Shown one piece after another: positions 34,131 to 45,430 of a stretch of DNA of 64,000 bases. The stretch comes from Sweltsa coloradensis (Eukaryota > Arthropoda > Insecta > Plecoptera > Chloroperlidae). The notes beneath the pieces were generated by a model. That model did not search any database. It had not been told where the DNA came from and worked only from the letters and a program-made list of their open reading frames with translations. The stretch covers positions 620,001 through 684,000 of the forward strand of contig JAMZAV010000026.1 in NCBI GenBank assembly GCA_024449915.1. Reading direction: 5' to 3'. Numbering within the stretch: position 1 is the stretch's first letter; every line of letters begins with the position of its first letter. The position numbers and the translations under genes were made by a program.

Positions 34131-37100
34131 AGGATAAACTCAGGTGGATATATCCAGGGGCTAGAGGGGACTGGGTTTGCTCATATAGCTCGGGGACTCA
34201 AGTATAGGCATATCCCTGACCCCTGACTCAATTTGTTTTTTGTTGAATTTGAAAATAATACATTTTCCCCATGCCAATGGGACAAATAGTGGTTTTTTGG
34301 AGAAAATTGAAAATACAATTCTGCAAAAAAGACTAAAAAATAGGAAAAATTAGTTTTGTCTCGGAAATTTAGTAAATCTCTTGTATAGATAGCTATTATT
34401 TGAGACAAAAAATGTAAAAAATCTAGTTTTGGGAAGGAATTTCAAATTTAAATTTTTACTTAAAATTAAGCCTTTATTCAAAAGACAATATTTCCAAAAT
34501 TTTCCAAATTTTAAAAAACATTTAAAAAACAAGACAATAACTATCTTAGAAAAAATTTGGACTTTGAATTTTTGCTTAATGTCACTGAATTTAGAAAAAA
34601 ATAACTTGGGTCTGAAATGGCTATAGGTGGTTCTTTCTATGCCTCCCTTGTCTGATTCTCGAGCCTTATACTAAACAAAACATTCTACAACAATCTACAT
34701 GACTGACACAGGTGCATGAGTAGCATGACTGTGCGCATGATGCTAGCTTGGATGGCCGTAGAATCGTATCCAGTTTCCTGAAATTTGGATTAGGTTTTTC
34801 TTTCAGTTTAAGCGATATTGAATCATTTGCAAATCCTCAATTTGCTCCTGCAGAAATCGCTTGAGCATTCCTTTCCAACAATCTAAAATATTGTAATGAG
34901 CTAGCTCTAACGTAGAATTCCAGTAAAATAAAATATTGGCGAGTTAGTTACTAGCGGCCCCGAAAAAACTCCCAGTAGACCCTTCCGTCTGTATTGACCC
35001 TACCCCTATAACACGCGTGCGTGTCGTGGGGATTACCGATTGTCATGAAAGGCCTGGAGAAGAATTCTGTAACTGCCATAAAAGATGTCCACAAACTTGT
35101 CAAGGAAACAGAAATTCAACTTACAATAATATAAATTCTAATAAAATCGCAATTTTTAATATGGAAATTAAAACTCTCAAACATGTATATTAATAAGTTT
35201 TTCGGTAACCAACCATTCGGTCTTGATAATCTACGCGAAAACGCGTGTATATCTTTACTTCAAAATCAAGCATGCAAATATGAATAACACGCACTTTAAA
35301 ACGTTGACCATTGTAATTTGTATTAACCAATTAGTTGAAATAGCTTAGAAATATTGTTAATTTAAAAATCTAAAAACATGTAATTTTAATTAGTATATCC
35401 AGGATAATAAGTTCTGCAACCTGCAAATATGCAAGTAAAGTTGCATACCAAACATCGTGCTTACTGATTCCAGTAGAAGGTACAAACCGAACCTGAAATG
35501 TATACTGCTCGCTCCAACTTTAAAGATTGAGCAATGAATGCGAGTTGTGAGAAGAATAATTTTAGCCCGTCCGTTTGATCCCTGCATAATGCGCTGCCTC
35601 GCTAATCATGGGATTGCAGCCAATATTACGACACAGATAATAGAGTCCACGTAGTGTACTCTGTGTGGTTACGAGATAAAGTTCATATAGGCTTTGATGA
35701 ACTGAAACTGAACTGAAATTTATCCTCCTTTTGGCTAAGCTATTAATTACAAACCTCACAAAAAGTGACCTTCCTTCACAGGGGCCTGTATCAGTTTCCA
35801 CAGACGTATCGGATACCCTGTCCTATTCCAGCAGAGTGACCACCCTTGTGTAATTACAAACCCAATACGCCTCATTTGCGCCGGAAATTATTTATACGTT
35901 CACATTCGAAATACTCGATTTAAAACGTGATTTGTGCGCGTTGGATTGCTAAATTTCATTGTGACGATTCGATTATCGGACGCTCGAGCGATAAACAGTG
36001 GGAACGAGTGACGTGCGTCGATTCGTCATCGTTCGTCATCGATTGACGCGTCATCAATAATCCCGTTGTGCTCTTCTGAATGACACCTTGTCAACCCAGA
36101 AGAGATTCCCTCTAGTAGAATCTGAAACGCAACAGGGATTTTGATGTATTTACCACGTCTGTTATGTCATTTTTAGATTTTTTATTCGATTGATAAAAAT
36201 ACAATACTTACAACTGGACCATATTTTATAAATAATTACACAAACCATTCTATTATGCACAAAACAAAGGAGGCAGAGACAAAGGATCGTGAATAACAAT
36301 ACACAAATTAAAATATACGTGAATTGAATTGAGTTCCATTAAATTGAATTAGATATATAGGGTTGAAACAATGGAACACAGTATGTTTGTTCGAAAGTAC
36401 TTTTTATACTGAAACCTCCACTTTTACTGGAAGGTGGAACAAAAATTCGTTATTTTTGTCCATTTTCTCCACCTTCACCCAGTTTGTTCGTAAAACTGAG
36501 TGGACTGGGTGGGTCCACCATCTCCACCCGCTGTGGAGGTGAGTTATAGGTGTGGTGAACTGCACTTGTGGGATATGTGGCCCGTTGTAATGAGGCAATA
36601 ATAAATAATATACAGATAAAAAGTTTTCTGGAATACATGGCCTAAGCAGGAGTAAGGCAATTGATTTCAACCTGTACACACCGGCCAATCAAGTGGGGTT
36701 AGTCAAGTAAACTGGGAAAATATATTACATATAATATACTAATGTGCTTATTCAAAAGTTTTATGAAATCTGATTAGCTGTTTGAATATTAGCTAGTGAA
36801 AGAGAAACAACGAGAGCAAATACGGTAGTTGCTCTTAGGCCAGTGTTGCCCTCAGCTGCGGCTGTCAGTGTGAGAGTGACGTCACACCACCCTCGCCCGC
36901 GCGCTCTGTCGGACGCACAAACAATCACGTGAATATTGATGATCTGCGTCCATCACGATATTGGAAATATCGAAATTGAATTGTATCTGCGTTGGAAACA
37001 GGAATTAGATTCGCTTTTGTTTCGGCTTTTTGTGTCGAGTCCGAGGGTTATCGTGAAGTGACTGCGTTCGAGAAGGTGTCCAGAATCGTTTAAATGAACA

Positions 37101-37703
37101 AAATAAATAAATATTTAGTCTCTATACCTACTCAGTCATTGAACAGATTTCCAGTGAGTACTTTTATTTAAAGCAGACCGAACCAATCATGTCGTCACAG
37201 ATACAATCGACGAGCAGATAATGGCAAATCAGAGAGCGGTATTTGAAATTAGAATTAGTACCCATCAGTTAACTGGTTGGACACGATCCACCCACTGCAG
37301 AGCATCGAGTTGCCACTCTAAGCTATGTGACAGTTCACATTGTGGATGAAATAGAACAGCTTATATGAAACAGTTACCAAGATGTCCTCTCTCCACTACG
37401 GTTGTCACCAGAATATCTCCCAAGGTTTCTGCAGTCGAAATGCGAATCCTGCAATTGAGTCATTTAAAATTGCTCTTGGACATTTTCTCCGAAATGTTTT
37501 TCCCGTTGGCAGGTTTCACATTCGAAACAAATTCGAGGGTGTTCTTGACAACTGAAACATTATAAGTTATATAATTAATATTAAATACAATTCTGAGATG
37601 AAAAAGTCCACCCCGATCGGGTTCATTTCTGAATCGTATTAAATATTATCCATATCACCTACGGGAGTGTTTCCCGACTATCAGAATCGAGAAAGAGACA
37701 TAG
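34131..37703. other. Large stretch without a supported gene
   Basis: AT-rich, with a GC-richer patch at 36840-36930 that contains a full CRE palindrome TGACGTCA (36877-36884) and CACCCTCGCCCGCGCGC-like sequence. It could be a promoter patch, but no downstream first exon is visible. Frames at 35390-35801 and 36404-36688 show no domains. Confidence 0.35.
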
Positions 37704-39681
37704 GGGAATCCCTAGACCTAAATATGATTTCTAAAGAATGCAAGAGGGACAAAATAAAAGAGCAGATAATTTTTTGAAATTTTTTTTGGCGGGACATAAC
37801 CGCAGAATCAACAATTATATTCAAATTACCCGACTCAAACCAGCTATAATCCTGTCAAATAAGATCGTATATTGACGCTTGGAGGAAAAAATTGCGATGT
37901 CGCTGAATTTTTGCAGAGACCTTCCTTATATAATACTTATCAACATACTAAAACTCCCCTACAATCGGACTGGAGCTTCGGCCGCCATATTGGAAAAAGG
38001 CGGCCAAAAGGTGTTTGTTATCTATTATCTCCAAATCGGTTTGAGATAGACAAAATATCTCAATGGCAAAAATATTCCCCATTTAATTCCCTACAAAACA
38101 GGTGTCTTCTATAGTTTTGGTAGGGGCAAAGGTTAGGTCACAAAATCGTGGTTTATATGTTGCTTATTGGAGTACCAGCTAATTTTCAAATTTTCACGCC
38201 CAGCATCAAACAATGCCCGGTAAATCCGTAAGAAATCGATTTAAATACAAAAGGACTTTTGTACGGGGTTCATGAAAGCTTCCATTAGTATTTTAAAAAA
38301 TCAGTTCTGCGAAATCGGATTTTGCATTTACCGGAATTTGGGTTTTTCCATTGTTGGCATTTCCTTAAAAATGCCCTTTTTGACTGTCGATTATTAAGCA
38401 CTAAATAGCATTGGAGGAGAAATTCTTTCTACGCACATTGAAATGACTTAAACAATGATCCAATTACAACCAAAGTTTAAATCCAATATGGCTGCTAATT
38501 CCTAATATTCACAATATGAATACTGTTTTCGTGCTGTTTTTACACTCTTTTTGTTACATAATTCACTTTGTTTTTGTGGATATTAGGAATTAGCAGCCAT
38601 ATTGGATTTAAACTTTGGTTGTAATCGGATCAATATTTGAGTCATTTCAATGTGCGTAGAAAGAATTTCTCTTCCAATGCTATTTAGTGCTTAATAATCG
38701 ACAGTCAAAAAGGGCATTTTTAAGGAAATGCCAACAATGGAAAAACCCCAAATTCCGGGTAAATGCAAAATTCGATTTCACAGACCTGTTTTTTTTAAAT
38801 ACTAATGGAAGCTTTTATGAACCCCGTACAAAAGTCCTTTTGTTTTTAAATCGATTTCATACGGATTTACCGGGCATAGTTTGATGCTGGGCGTAAACAT
38901 TTGGAAAATAAGCTGGTCTCCAATGAGCAACATATAAACCACGATTTTGTGACGTAACCTTTGCCCCTACCAAAACTATAGAAAACACCTGTTTTGTAGG
39001 GAATTAAATGGGGAATATTTTTGCCATTGAGATATTTTGTCATCTCAAACCGATTTGGAGATAATAGATAACAAACACCTTTTGGCCGCCTTTTTCCAAT
39101 ATGGCGGCCGAAGCTCCAGTCCGATTGTAGGGGAGTTTTAGTATGTTGATAAGTATTATATAAGGAAGGGTCTTGCAAAAATTCAGCGACCATCGCAATT
39201 TTTTCCTCCAAAAATTCTTATTTGACAGGATTACTAGTTCAAAATCCAATTTTGAGCAGCGGGTTTTTGTGTATTGTTTCTACATTCCTTTATCTACAAC
39301 CTAAATAAAAAGGAAACTGGTTGTCTGTAGTTTCTGGCGTTGCACGATTTTTTCTGTTAAACGGTACAAAATTTGAAATTGTACCGGCGGGCGAAAAAAA
39401 TCGTGCAAGGCAAGAAACTATAGAAAACCATTAATCCTTTTATTTAGTTGTAGATTAAGGAATGTAGAAAACATACCAAAAAACCGTTACTCAAAATTGG
39501 ATTTTGAACTAGCTGGTTTGAGTCGGGTAATTTGAATATAATTGTTGATTCTGAGGTTATGTCCCGCAAAAAAATTCAAAAAAATAATCTGCTCTTTTAT
39601 TAAGTCCCTCTTTCATTCTACTAACTTTTCAGACGTCTTTAATGCATTCGTTAGAAATCATATTTAGGTCTAGGGATTCCC
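37704..39681. mobile_element. Foldback element, family 2, interrupted by a family-1 foldback
   Basis: The ends GGGAATCCCTAGACCTAAAT (37704 inward) and the complementary ATTTAGGTCTAGGGATTCCC (ending at 39681) start arms of about 290 bp. The left arm is split by the family-1 element at 37847-39233 and resumes at 39234. The right arm (about 39395-39681) is uninterrupted. The arms meet around a GTACAAAATTTGAAATTGTAC hairpin near 39365-39387. The left arm lacks about 30 bp present near 39622-39652 in the right arm. Without the insertion the element would be about 588 bp. No coding capacity. Confidence 0.8.
37847..39233. mobile_element. Foldback element, family 1, long-armed copy (1387 bp)
   Basis: Nearly the whole element is an inverted repeat. 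The arm from TAATCCTGTCAAATAAGA (37847) to about 38515 is mirrored by 38575-39233, leaving a loop of about 60 bp. It is flanked by CTA at 37844-37846 and 39234-39236. The other arm of the host foldback reads CCAGCTAGTTC with one CTA, so the 3-bp duplication is directly demonstrated. Three-bp duplications and long TIRs occur in PIF/Harbinger-like elements, but no transposase is present and the superfamily is not settled. Frames on both strands are mirror translations of the arms. Confidence 0.9.
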
Positions 39682-40216
39682 ACTGCGAACTGATGAAAGT
39701 GTATCGCGGTGTCGTACCAACATGAACGGGGCTCACGTACTTAGAGGAGTTATTGTGATACAAGTGGGATGAAAAGTTTAGCCACCCGCGATAAAACTGT
39801 TCCCTCTTGTTTGACGTCACGCGCAGTGCATGATGGGACACAACCTGTGATTCTCGTACCTGCCTCCCCCCCCCTCCTCCCCTCCCCCGCTTTCCTTCTC
39901 GGGAGCTATTTCCGTTTCACTTTACATTGACAAATATTCGATTTGTTTCGATGATGCCAATCCATTCTGTCCATAAAACTGATTTGTAGACGGGCGATTA
40001 TATCAACACAAAATACGCAATATACGCACATTAGCAAACACTACCAGCGGAACGACTTTGTATAGATGTGTGTGTTTATTAACAGTATTGCTGGAACACA
40101 AACTTTATGTTGTTTCATTACATTATCAAAAATACGAGATAATTAAAAGAAAAGGACTAAAGCCTAGTCTTCATATCGACGACCGACTGACGCGGAGCGA
40201 GCGACCACATGTTAAA
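39682..40216. other. Low-complexity C/T tract and unique sequence
   Basis: A C-rich tract spans 39866-39892. GC rises toward 40180-40210 (GACCGACTGACGCGGAGCGA), just before the candidate ATG at 40217. No repeat is recognised. Confidence 0.4.
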
Positions 40217-40259
40217 ATGATCGCAACTTTAGTCGTGCTGTTCGTTGGTCGCGTGGAAG
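40217..40259 (+). CDS. Candidate signal-peptide first exon
   Basis: An ATG in a good eukaryotic start context (TTAAAATGATC) opens a short hydrophobic peptide, M-I-A-T-L-V-V-L-F-V-G-R-V-E, ending at GAAG followed by GTGATC, an acceptable splice donor. The exon would end after the first base of a codon (phase 1), matching the phase-1 acceptor of the TSP1 exon at 61039 about 20.8 kb downstream. This is suggestive only: the peptide is short, lacks a basic n-region, and no exon between the two (for example a somatomedin-B domain) was found. Confidence 0.18.
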
Positions 40260-41230
40260 GTGATCACGCAAATATCCGTATACTTTCCTTATATTGTTAT
40301 GCTCCTAACATAAAATTAAGAAAGGTTAAAATTACAAACTCTTAGAGTTTCATGTTTGCATTTATTTTCGAATGTCTGATTTTAGTACATTTTCACGTTC
40401 CTTCAAACCTACACGAAACCTACAGACTTTCCATCTGCCAATAAGCAGACTATAGACATTTTTAGTAATTCGCCAATTAACCAGATCCAACATACGTATA
40501 ACCAATTAGTTGTTATCCATTTAGATCTTGACATAAATGACCTAAATTTACAATGTTTTGAAAAGCATTTCCTCAAATGTTCTTGACGTTGTATAACATT
40601 GTAATCATCATAGTTTTCTATTTGCGTTTTGTTTAGTATAATGTTCTTTTGTGCACCTGGGTATACATATTTAGATGTTGTTTGATTTTTGATATCATTT
40701 TTCTTTTTGTGCTTTTAGTATTTAGTTAATTTTAAGTGAAAGCCTATATCGCACTTGTGGAGGTAACTCTATTGTTGGTGGCAATAAAACAAAGGGATCA
40801 CTCAAAGTTTCGTTTAGGATTTAAGGACGTTAAATATGTGAACAATGTCATGTTGTGGGAGCCTAAATCCCAGCATATTGTTAAACCAACTTATTCCAGT
40901 CGTAATTCACCCTAACACGATGAATTGAAAAGCTTCGCCGTGGAAAGCGAATTGTTGTCGACTAAACACCACCATTGTCTCCGCTAAACCCCGACTCGAC
41001 AAACTGGCAAGTATTGTGCTGTTAATACACTTGTTTTGTTTCCATTGTAAAATTCGTTATTTCATCTCATTACTCGTGCACATTTAAATCACATTTTGGA
41101 CGGATTTTAATCAAACGTTTTCTGAATTCTGAAACAGTTGGTTCGCATGATAGACAATAGAAGTGAGTAATGACATTAGCTCCCCGTAGTCAACAACAAC
41201 CACAACAACAATACACAAACACGGTACCTT
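40260..41230. other. No supported feature
   Basis: AT-rich sequence. Nothing is recognised. Confidence 0.4.
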
Positions 41231-41270
41231 GTGGTGGTGGTGGTGGTGGTGGTGGTGGAAGGGGGGGGGG
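41231..41270. repeat. (GTG)n microsatellite with poly-G
   Basis: Nine GTG units from 41231 to 41258, followed after AAG by a run of G to 41270. Confidence 0.95.
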
Positions 41271-41754
41271 TCCGTAGTACGACTCGCGTATCTTGAAGTT
41301 GAAGTAGGTATGTAATTAGATTTATTTAGTTGTCCCCTTTGTAAAAGTTTTATACTGAATAGAATAGACGTTAAATAAATAATAAATAAATAAAAAATAT
41401 CATTTATTTACAATAATAAAATTTGACACATACACAAAATTAAACAACGAATACAATACAAGAATAAAATACTATTATTCATTAAAATAACAATAACAAT
41501 TGTGATATAGGTATCCTTAAATCATTGTTGGCCTATTATAAAATAACAAATTGGCCTATATTTTAAATATTTTATAATTATTTTAAAAATATTAGTCTTC
41601 AGTTTTACAAATATTTAAATATAAAAGTCAACATAAATATATAACATTTTGTCACATAACCTCTCTCTCTCCCCCCCCCCCTTTTCCTCCCTTCTCCACT
41701 CCCTCCTCCCTCAAACAAGCACGGGAACGGAAGAACCAAAAGTTGGTTTGAAAA
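41271..41754. other. AT-rich sequence then a CT/C low-complexity tract
   Basis: AAATAAATAATAAATAAATA-type sequence near 41375-41395 and a CTCTCTCTCCCCCCCCCC tract near 41662-41680. No gene. Confidence 0.5.
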
Positions 41755-42045
41755 TACTCAATCACCAGATCGTCGAAGGACACAAAATAATTCGCCATGC
41801 ATTGATATTTTTGGTGGAGGTGCCGGGTCTTGAATTTTCAAACGGCGCGGACGGGGGTTGTGGTGGGGGGCTAGTGATTCCACCCTTAGCCCCAGGGTCA
41901 CCAAAAAACTATATTGGCGAAGGGAAATGCCAACAAACACCGCATTTCATTCGGGCATCATGTTCGGTTTTTATCGTGTCGTGACTCGCGCACAGACGGA
42001 CGGACAAGGAAAAGTAGTTTTGCTCCCTAATTTAAACTACGATAA
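41755..42045 (+). mobile_element. Dispersed core-motif repeat
   Basis: AATCACCAGATCGTCGAAGG, then the core TTGGTGGAGGTGCCGGGT (41811-41828), a variable GC-rich segment, CCAGGGTCACCAAAAAACTA, ATGTTCGGTTTTTATCGTG, ACAGACGGACGGACA and a GTAGTTTTGCTCCC end. It has the same block order as the copy at 11811-12144. The frames overlapping it (41649-41984, 41858-42103) are translations of the repeat. Confidence 0.75.
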
Positions 42046-42598
42046 ACTCGACGCTCTTCTGTTTTCCTCAATGTTCATACTTCGTTACTTCATACATCCG
42101 TGACTGATCATACGATCCTCGCCCCTGTCTGATTTACCACCCTCGAACTGCCGATACTTGCATGCGTCTATTTTCCGCACTCGCCAACCCTGTTATACTT
42201 TTTTCACACGATATTTTCTGCTCGTGATATTTTATCTCGTTATATTTACGTTTCCTAGAATTCCACGAAGAATAACTAATGCTGCTAGCTGCCAGCTACC
42301 TTGCTCATGTTGTTTATAGGCAAACTTACTATCGTAAAACCTAACACCTCATGAACGGTAAAAGATATAATGTGATGCTTAACACGAATCTGTTTATTAT
42401 GATTAGAGATAATATTATTGTAATTAAAAACCTCATTTCCGTCTTTATGGTTGATAAAAATTACTTCTCTAATGTGCAAAATATGAACAAAAATCCATTT
42501 TGAACTTTAATAGTGGACTGACAGACTTTATTCTTCTTCATTTACACCATTAACGTATTTCACGCACGGGTACGGAACTCACGGGAGTACCCAAACTA
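42046..42598. other. No supported feature
   Basis: No gene or repeat boundary was seen between two core-motif repeat copies. Confidence 0.4.
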
Positions 42599-42842
42599 AG
42601 GAGCGTAGCCACGCTTATTCCTGTTTTAAATTACCGTTGGTGGAGCTGCCAAGTACATATATGTATTAAAAGTTTCAGGAGCTAGCACCACCTTTTTATA
42701 ACCACCAGGCTCACCAAAACTTTCTGTATCAATCTTGATTTTATAGGCAATGTCAAGAAAAAACACCTGTCATGTTCGGTTTTATCGTGAGACGTGACAC
42801 ACGCACAGACGGACGGACAGAAAAAAGTGATGCGCTCGCTAA
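42599..42842 (+). mobile_element. Dispersed core-motif repeat, diverged core
   Basis: GGAGCGTAGCCACGCTTA opens it. The core is changed to TTGGTGGAGCTGCCAAGT (42638-42655). Then follow ACCACCAGGCTCACCAAAAC, GGCAATGTCAAGAAAAAACA, CTGTCATGTTCGGTTTTATC and GTGAGACGTGACACACGCAC with an AGACGGACGGACAG tract. Here the flanking body is well kept while the core has changed, the reverse of most copies. Confidence 0.7.
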
Positions 42843-44413
42843 AAGCCTATTCACTTCTTCCTTGTAGCCATGCAATGAGCTGCATCTTGTACCTTGTACG
42901 CCCTTCTGAACAACAAGTTTAAAACGATATATTTTAATTCTTCTTTAGCTCGGTAGCTTGCGAAAGTAATCCTCTACGCACGTCCCAGAATCAAGACTCG
43001 GGCCTCACTCGCCACGCATAATATACTCGTAAAGCGTAATTGAACCCGGCTATAAGTGATGAGAATTCCGCTCTGCAAATAACACAGTTGTAAGTTATCT
43101 GGGGACAGTCTGATTTGCATAAGTAGTCGGGGAAGACGTCGACCCGACTGATAGGACTCTACATTATGTAGCTGAGCCATCTGACGGACTAGATTCAAAG
43201 CCGAAATGTCAAACAATACCTTGTAATTGAAAAGTTTGTGTTACTGTATTATTACTCAACTTGATGTCAGAATTACAAATCTAATCATTATTATTTCTTA
43301 AAGTTTTACATAAATTGAGATAAGTGCAAATGGCAATTTTAGTGTGCATGTAATCAATCTACCAAATGATAGATTCGTTCAAGATAAATTATTATATAAC
43401 CACAATGTTTTAGCTTTTAGCGCGAGTGGGCATAATACTTAACAGTATGCACTATTTCATGTTAATTACTCAGGAGCTATCATGTTTTTAGATCGAAATT
43501 ACCAAATATTTTTTAAATGTTTAGCTATACTTACATAGAAATTTAGTTTTTAACCATCAGATTTTCGAATATAGAATATGATTCTAAATTTAGTCGAATA
43601 ATATTCAAAACTCTCGCTATACTTCCCCATCTCGTTTAAAACTTTGAATTATTTGCTTCCCTACTCGCCTGCATGATGTCTGAATCGTGTGACGGCCCCC
43701 CATGTCTAAAATAAAAGTACTTTGATAGGTGCCTCCTCGTCAATATCACAATATTATTCTGATTTTGACGGCTGCTGTCAAACGGTTTGATACCTGATGT
43801 ACATCAAAGAATTCTGACGTTCGACGGCCAAACTGTTTCATATCAGTTGAATAAACAGTTACCGCTGGCCTAGCCCACACGGACTACCGAACCCGCTCAT
43901 AACCGACTCAAAGGACTTCGTTTTTACTCAAGCGAATTTTATTTCGTCCTCAAACATGAAATCCATTTAATTCCACGTGTACGGACTTTAGTTGCGTCGT
44001 CCGATGATTGCTGGGTAATCGAGTAGATTCGTCAGAACTCGCTTTTAATTACATTTTATGTCAAAACGTGGCTAAAATCAAAGTTTGACAAAGCCGTGTT
44101 TCACTCCGGAAATATATAACTCATAAATGTTTCAACGACAAACTTTTCACATCCCCATTGGTAAAATAACGAGTAACAATTCCCTCACAAACACACACAG
44201 GTATTTAGAGCAAACTGCTGCAGTACTTGTCGTTGGTAATGAGCCTAACCAAGCGGCAATCAGCCTCCGTACAACATCGAGAGCTCATTACTGTACTGAG
44301 TGCATGTTGTTACGTCAAGTGTGTGCGGTGTTTGCCCTGGGTAGTACACACTCTGCTGGGTTCTCTTGAGCTAATCAGGGGGTGTTTACAAGTACGGGCA
44401 CGGAGCACACAAG
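42843..44413. other. No supported gene
   Basis: AT-rich. The frames at 44127-44472 overlap the edge of the next repeat and lack domains. Confidence 0.4.
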
Positions 44414-44715
44414 GGGGAGCGAAGCTACTTAATCAACAGATCGTCGAAGAAGAAGCTCTGTTCTGTGACTGAGTGGGTGGACTCTAAATACGAATGTATT
44501 TATTTATTTTATTTAAGAATACACAGATCTTCTAAGAGTTTTGATTTTGTTTGGCCGCGCTGATTAAGAAATGTTCGTCACTAGTTTGTGTATTTTATTT
44601 ATATTTTATGTAATGTTTTGGTGGAGGTGCCGGGTCCTACATTTAATTTTTATTTTGAAGTTCAAACTTCCCAGGGAGAGGGGTGGCTAGCCAAACAGTT
44701 TCTTTGAACGTAAAT
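44414..44715 (+). mobile_element. Dispersed core-motif repeat
   Basis: GGGGAGCGAAGCTACTTAAT, CAACAGATCGTCGAAGAAGA, GGACTCTAAATACGAATGTA with ATTTATTT, then TTGGTGGAGGTGCCGGGT (44618-44635) and a GGCTAGCCAAACAGTTTCTT block. The 5' half is close to the copy at 11811-12144. The 3' tail with the GGACGG tract is missing. Confidence 0.7.
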
Positions 44716-45367
44716 ATTCACTAAACACACTCCTCACGCGTCATGTGCTAATCTTTAGATTCACATCCGGGACATCGTCAGTTCGATACCAGCCGCAGGC
44801 AGTTTTCAGGTTTCATTGAAGTTTTAAAAGGTTTTTCCGGACAAAATACGAATACTGCATTAGTGTCTTAAGTGTCTTTAAAATAGAATTTGCGCATTCC
44901 CTCCAACTATATATCCTCACATCATATTACAAGTTGGTTGCCTGAGGGGCTGAGGAAGCTTTCCCACGAGATAAAACACACACTCAACAATTAATTAATT
45001 AATGACCATAATTGGTTGTCGGCGACTGCAATATTTGTGAGCTCTTGTGTAAAAATGTTACTCCTGAAAGGTGGTAATTCCCCTTTTTATACCCCTTTAC
45101 CTCTCGAGATAATTAACTACACATTTATTATCACGAGTGCTATTATAAGGGCTTTTGTCAGATATGTATGCATGCAAACCTAGGAGTATATAAGTGATGT
45201 GTATTTTATTGATTTCGAAATGAAGAATTTCAAAACTGATTGGATTATTATTAGTGAATAATTTTGTTGACCCTGGAAGTAAGAAGGTGGCTTGCCCTCC
45301 AGAAAATTTAAAAATGTATGTGCTTAATGAATGCGTGAATAACCGAGATTTTTGTCTCCCTCTTCAA
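44716..45367. other. No supported gene; weak tRNA-like patch near 44750-44812
   Basis: GTCAGTTCGATACCAGCCGC near 44780-44800 resembles a B-box region but the A-box is not clear. Confidence 0.35.
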
Positions 45368-45430
45368 ACTCGGCACCTCCACCAACATTCAGATTAAAAG
45401 AAACGTATTTCTTGTATTTTATTCTTCTAA
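45368..45430 (-). mobile_element. Core-motif repeat, short minus-strand remnant
   Basis: The complement of TTGGTGGAGGTGCCGAGT lies at 45369-45386, with AAAAGAAACGTATTTCTTG beyond it. Little else of the family is visible. Confidence 0.45.

Noticed and set aside
36877..36884. CRE palindrome TGACGTCA as a promoter element
   Set aside because: An isolated 8-bp palindrome, with similar ones near 32633, 59792 and 62053 in unrelated places; no transcription start or exon nearby.
37872..39211. Related 80-114-codon proteins on both strands (37872-38114, 38867-39211, also 32119-32361)
   Set aside because: They are mirror translations of foldback arms, present in both orientations of the same palindrome, and lack any domain.
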